64,000 nucleotides of DNA from contig OX359264.1 in NCBI GenBank assembly GCA_947179155.2, positions 2,724,001 to 2,788,000 of the forward strand, written 5' to 3'. Of this stretch, positions 60,501 to 64,000 are shown piece after piece. The notes beneath the pieces are model-generated. The model had not been told where the DNA came from and ran no database searches. It saw only the letters and a program-made list of their open reading frames with translations. A program made the translations under genes and the position numbers. The stretch's first letter is position 1. Every line of letters begins with the position of its first letter. This DNA comes from Hedera helix (taxonomy: Eukaryota; Streptophyta; Magnoliopsida; Apiales; Araliaceae).

Positions 60501-62687
60501 GTATTTGTTCATTTGTTTAGTGTTTTACTTATTTGGTGATGGGATTCACTCTCTCCTGATTAAGTTGAAATCTTACAAGGTCTATCCTTTATGCTAGTTT
60601 GCAGTTGCGTTTGTTTTTGCTTGTTTTGTTTTTTATTTTGAGCTGGATTGTGTTTTATTTGATTTTTAAAAAAAAATCCGCCATATATTTAATCTGCTTA
60701 TATCCATTTGTTATTTACCTTTTTCTTTCATTGGTTTATTCTCCAAAGGAATACATATAATATGTCGTCCTATCATTTATGCTTAGTTGCTTTTGTTTTT
60801 GCTCATTTTGAATTTTACTCCTGATCTGGATTATGTGTGATTGATTTTTCAATAAATTTCAATAAATTGCTTGTAAGAGGTGGTGAGCACACATTTATTC
60901 TTTATATTTAGACTTTTTAGGAATATTATTTTTATTTATAAACACATCAATTTTTATATCAATTTCGGCTAAATATAGGTAACTAAATTTAAATAGGAAA
61001 AGGAAAAAAATTAAATTAAATTAAAATTATATAGCTTGTTAGATTTTTTTCTGAATGGTTCTTTAGTCTTTTAGAAGAGAGAGAACGTGGGAAGTTGATT
61101 GTGACTAGGAGAGAGATATAGAGACTAAAAACAACTACACACCGCAACTCCAAATGTTTTCTTGACGTAATCATGAAAATAGTATGGTGATGGCCGATGG
61201 GAAAAAGGTAGTAACTTTGCACCGCATGTTATCGTTTTCTGTACGATAAGAACAAGGATAATTTAAATTAGAAGAAAGCTCAAGATACACCTATTCTATT
61301 ATTTTCTTTTTGATATGCAAATTTAATTCTTATTTTGATCAAATAAATAAATTTTTTCTTTCTTATATTATGTTTGGATTGATGGAATAAAAAAGATAAT
61401 TTAATAAATTATTCCGAGAATGAAAAATAGATTGTTTGATTTGCTTATTGGTGTTGGAATGGTGTATTCCTACCAGAATGGCAATAACCTTAAAATAAAA
61501 AATTTCATTCCTGACGGAGAATTCCTGAATAAGTTATTCCATCCGCTGATTTTGATCAATGATATAGGAAAAAACAAACTCGGGAAAGTATTGGAGTGAG
61601 AAAAAACAGGGGTTCGAGAAATTCCACATTACCCATAATATTCAATTTATATGTAGAATCTCTATGTGTTTTATATAGCATATATACGAATATATGTAGA
61701 CCTGGGCGGCGGGGAGGTAGACCTTGCGATTTTTATAATTCTGTTTTTATACTGCACTTGTTTTTTCATTATCTAGTTTGTTAGGTACGGTTCCTATGAT
61801 TGTAAGTTGCACTGCACTTGACGGATTTATTTATTTTGATAAGAAATTTAACAATTAATGAATAAATATGGAAATTTGATGAGATACGTACTTCAGGATA
61901 TTGGAGATGGGACTTCCACTGGATCTATATGATTGGTACCTTGACCAGTGACACTATGGGACTGTAGAACACAGTGGGTTTGGTCTAGGTTTTGAGCACA
62001 TGATTCTCTTTGCCACGGGGCTCGACAATATCATATATGTGATACCATTCCCCAGATACCCTAGAAGAGCAGATTTATGAACAAACCATTCAATACACAA
62101 CTACATATGGGTAACAAGGTTTTGCTTCTAGCATAGCCATTGGCATTATTATCCTGTTGTTTCTAGCCAAAGTGTTACTTATTTCACTATTATCTTGTGT
62201 ATTTGTATGAATTATTTTCGAGCAACAACTTGGTGATAAAGTGGCAAAAGTTCAAGTCTCAAACTGCCTAAACTCTTCCCCCTGTGTCTTTGTTTCTGGC
62301 AAGTTTGGGTGGTCTGCTAATATGGAGAGGTCTGTTAGCATATTAAGTCTTTGTATGCTTATAAATTATTAATGCAACCTTATGCAGTGGTCTAATTTCC
62401 GTTGGAGGCTTTCCAGTAAGCTTTGTTTCCAGGTCTAGGGGTGCCTAGCTTAGGGCCAACCCCCTCCCTCCCCCAAACACCACCAAAACACACAAAATAA
62501 ATATTAAAAAATTCCCCCTTTTTCTTTCTCCTCCCAGGTTATATTCACTGTGATTGATTGTCTTGAACTTTCCACTTTTGTCATCCATTAAAAGATAATA
62601 TACAATCGTGTTCAGAGTTTGACAGTCAATGTTGATATAAAGTCAAAAACAGTTTGTGTTCCTTGTGACTTACTAGGTCTTTCGCAG
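60500..62687. other. AT-rich spacer with MITE-like end and intron-like DNA
   Basis: Two diverged copies of a roughly 105-bp T-rich segment (60570-60675 and 60760-60865; TTTGTTTTTGCT, GATCTGGATT words) lie about 185 bp apart. A MITE-like end starts near 61368. The part from about 61900 on is T-rich and intron-like, leading to the HSP90-type acceptor at 62687. No gene was seen. Confidence 0.45.
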
Positions 62688-63690
62688 GCTACATGTAATA
62701 ATTCACCTGATAGCACTGAGGCCACGAGAGCTGTGGTGGACCTGTTATACGATACAACATTGATCTGTAGCGGGTTTTCTGTAAGGACGCAATGGAACTT
62801 TCCAATTTCTTATTGTATGCATCAATTCAGTTGTGCAATTAGGGGCTTACACTGTGTTTCTTCTTGTCTTTTCTCTTTGTTACACATGCAGCCTGATAGC
62901 CCAGCTGAACTGGGAAATAAGATATTAATGACCATAGCCCTTAGAGGAAGGTGGGGCAGATTGGAGGATGGTGAAGTAGATGCATCAAAATAGAATTCTA
63001 CCGAATCAGATGCAACCTTTATTGAATCCCCCCTAAAACCGAAGTTGTGGAGCCATCAGAAGTAAGAAAACAGAGACTGATCCTTGGAATGCTTGATAGT
63101 TTATAGAATCCAAAACTCATGTCTGGTATAATAAAAAAAAGAAGTGAAAATTGGAATGCAATATTAAGTTTTTGTTAAGAATTTTTTACTAGTTGATTAG
63201 ACATTTTATGATGTTGTTGGTCGTTGAAGGATGAAATTATTAGTTATGTTATTGGATTTATTATATTTAATTTTGTTGCTAGTATTATATTTTACGCTAC
63301 ATAGCTTTAATTGTCATAAATTAAAATAAAGTTAATAGGTTGGTTTAATGATTTGAATTAATTATTGAATTAAAAAAAAATTAAAATTTTTGTCATGTTA
63401 AGTTATGAGCTTAACTAATTTTTTTATAATTCTATTAATAATTGTTTATAAGTTATGAAAATAATAAAGATAGAGGAAAAAAATAAAGAAAAAATAAGGA
63501 TAAAAAAATTAATAGTATAAAAAAGAAGAAAAATATAGAATTATATAAAAAAAATTTAGAGAAATATGAGTCAAATTTTAAATATAAATTGAATTTAAAT
63601 TAAAATTGAACATTTGGGGGTATTTAGGTCATTTTTATATTATTTATTCCATTCTTGGATGTATTCCTAACATCAACCAAACATGCACAT
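61368..63690. mobile_element. Possible element bounded by inverted ATGTTTGG ends
   Basis: The left sequence ATGTTTGGATTGATGGAATA (61368) and the inverse of the right sequence CATCAACCAAACATGCAC (about 63672-63689) share about 14 bp as an inverted repeat. They may be the termini of two separate MITEs or of one 2.3-kb element that would then enclose the HSP90 fragment. No clear target duplication was found, so the single-element reading is speculative. Confidence 0.25.
62688..63112 (+). pseudogene. Last exons of a plastid HSP90 (HSP90-5/HSP90C-like), broken
   Basis: Exon 62688-62780 (acceptor TTCGCAG, donor GTAAGG) encodes NNSPDSTEATRAVVDLLYDT, then TLICSGFS. Exon 62892 onward encodes PDSPAELGNKI, then a small deletion, then ALRGRWGRLEDGE. 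A TAG follows (about 62991-62993), and further homology continues to an EVVEPSEVR...DPWN-like end near 63112 with a frame shift. DSPAELGNKI and the acidic tail ending in DPW are typical of the chloroplast stromal HSP90. Earlier exons are absent. A fragment, not a gene. Confidence 0.75.
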
Positions 63691-64000
63691 GAAATCCTTA
63701 AAAATCATTATACTTCCTCTTTTATTCTATTCCCTCTTCTATTTCATTATCTCCTTTATTTCATTCCCTCAATTCAAACGTAGTATAAATACTTTTGTTC
63801 ACTTGAGTTTTATTTTTATGACTAGTTTTTGAATTATTATTTTTTTGCATAATTTGTTTTTAAATTTATAATTTTACAATTTTAATTTAATCTCACACAA
63901 GTAAAGCAGTTAAAGGGGATTAAGAAAACAACTATGTTTTAAAGATTAAATCTTAAAAATGAAAATTATTTATTCTTTAATGATTCACGTAAAAAATATA
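63113..64000. other. AT-rich intergenic end of the window
   Basis: No coding sign. It includes MITE-like sequence (63.6-63.79 kb) with TTTATTCCATTCTTGGATG and a TTTCATTCCCTCAATTCAAACG end similar to the element at 10.0-10.28 kb. Confidence 0.5.

Overview
This is a eudicot nuclear plant genome segment. It is very AT-rich, has plant-type spliced genes, a PPR-DYW organelle RNA editing factor, chromovirus and Sirevirus LTR retrotransposons, and many MITE-like elements. I cannot name the species from the sequence.

Layout. 1-2.6 kb is AT-rich intergenic DNA with two MITE-like elements. 2.6-9.6 kb (+) holds an intact five-coding-exon gene for a CID7-type poly(A)-binding-protein-interacting protein (PAM2, CUE, DUF1771, Smr; 579 aa). 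10.6-13.6 kb (+) holds an intronless 1016-aa PLS-class PPR-DYW protein, orthologous in appearance to Arabidopsis At4g33170. 13.6-17.1 kb is intergenic with simple repeats and MITEs. 17.1-23.5 kb is a graveyard of broken gene pieces, all on the minus strand and from at least three source genes: a BRCT-domain DNA repair protein (3-prime exons and 5-prime exons in permuted order), an eEF1A-lysine-methyltransferase (N6AMT2-like) first exon, and the first exon of a P-class mitochondrial PPR gene. 24.8-26.0 kb (-) is an intact two-exon gene of a DUF6598-like family.

26.7-60.5 kb is a nested LTR-retrotransposon block that makes up more than half of the window. It contains: a chromovirus-like solo LTR with a 5-bp target duplication (TATTT), pierced by a second 3.94-kb solo LTR (duplication GTAAG); a truncated third LTR; a decayed Sirevirus (Ty1/copia) of about 15 kb with gag, protease, integrase, RT, RNase H and an extra env-like 3-prime reading region, itself split inside RT by a 4.55-kb solo LTR; a minus-strand copia 3-prime tail with LTR; a chromovirus (Tekay-like) pol tail with chromodomain, polypurine tract and 3.57-kb LTR; and fragments of another Sirevirus LTR and another chromovirus LTR.

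59.8-64 kb, at the far edge of the nest, carries an orphan exon of a WDR74-like ribosome-biogenesis WD-repeat protein (-) and the last exons of a plastid HSP90 (HSP90-5-like) pseudogene (+), surrounded by MITE-like termini.

Only three genes look functional (CID7-like, PPR-DYW, DUF6598-like), and they show no evident functional link. The most interesting part is the same-strand collage of exon fragments at 17-23.5 kb. It resembles the gene-fragment capture seen in Helitrons or Pack-type elements, though I could not find diagnostic termini.
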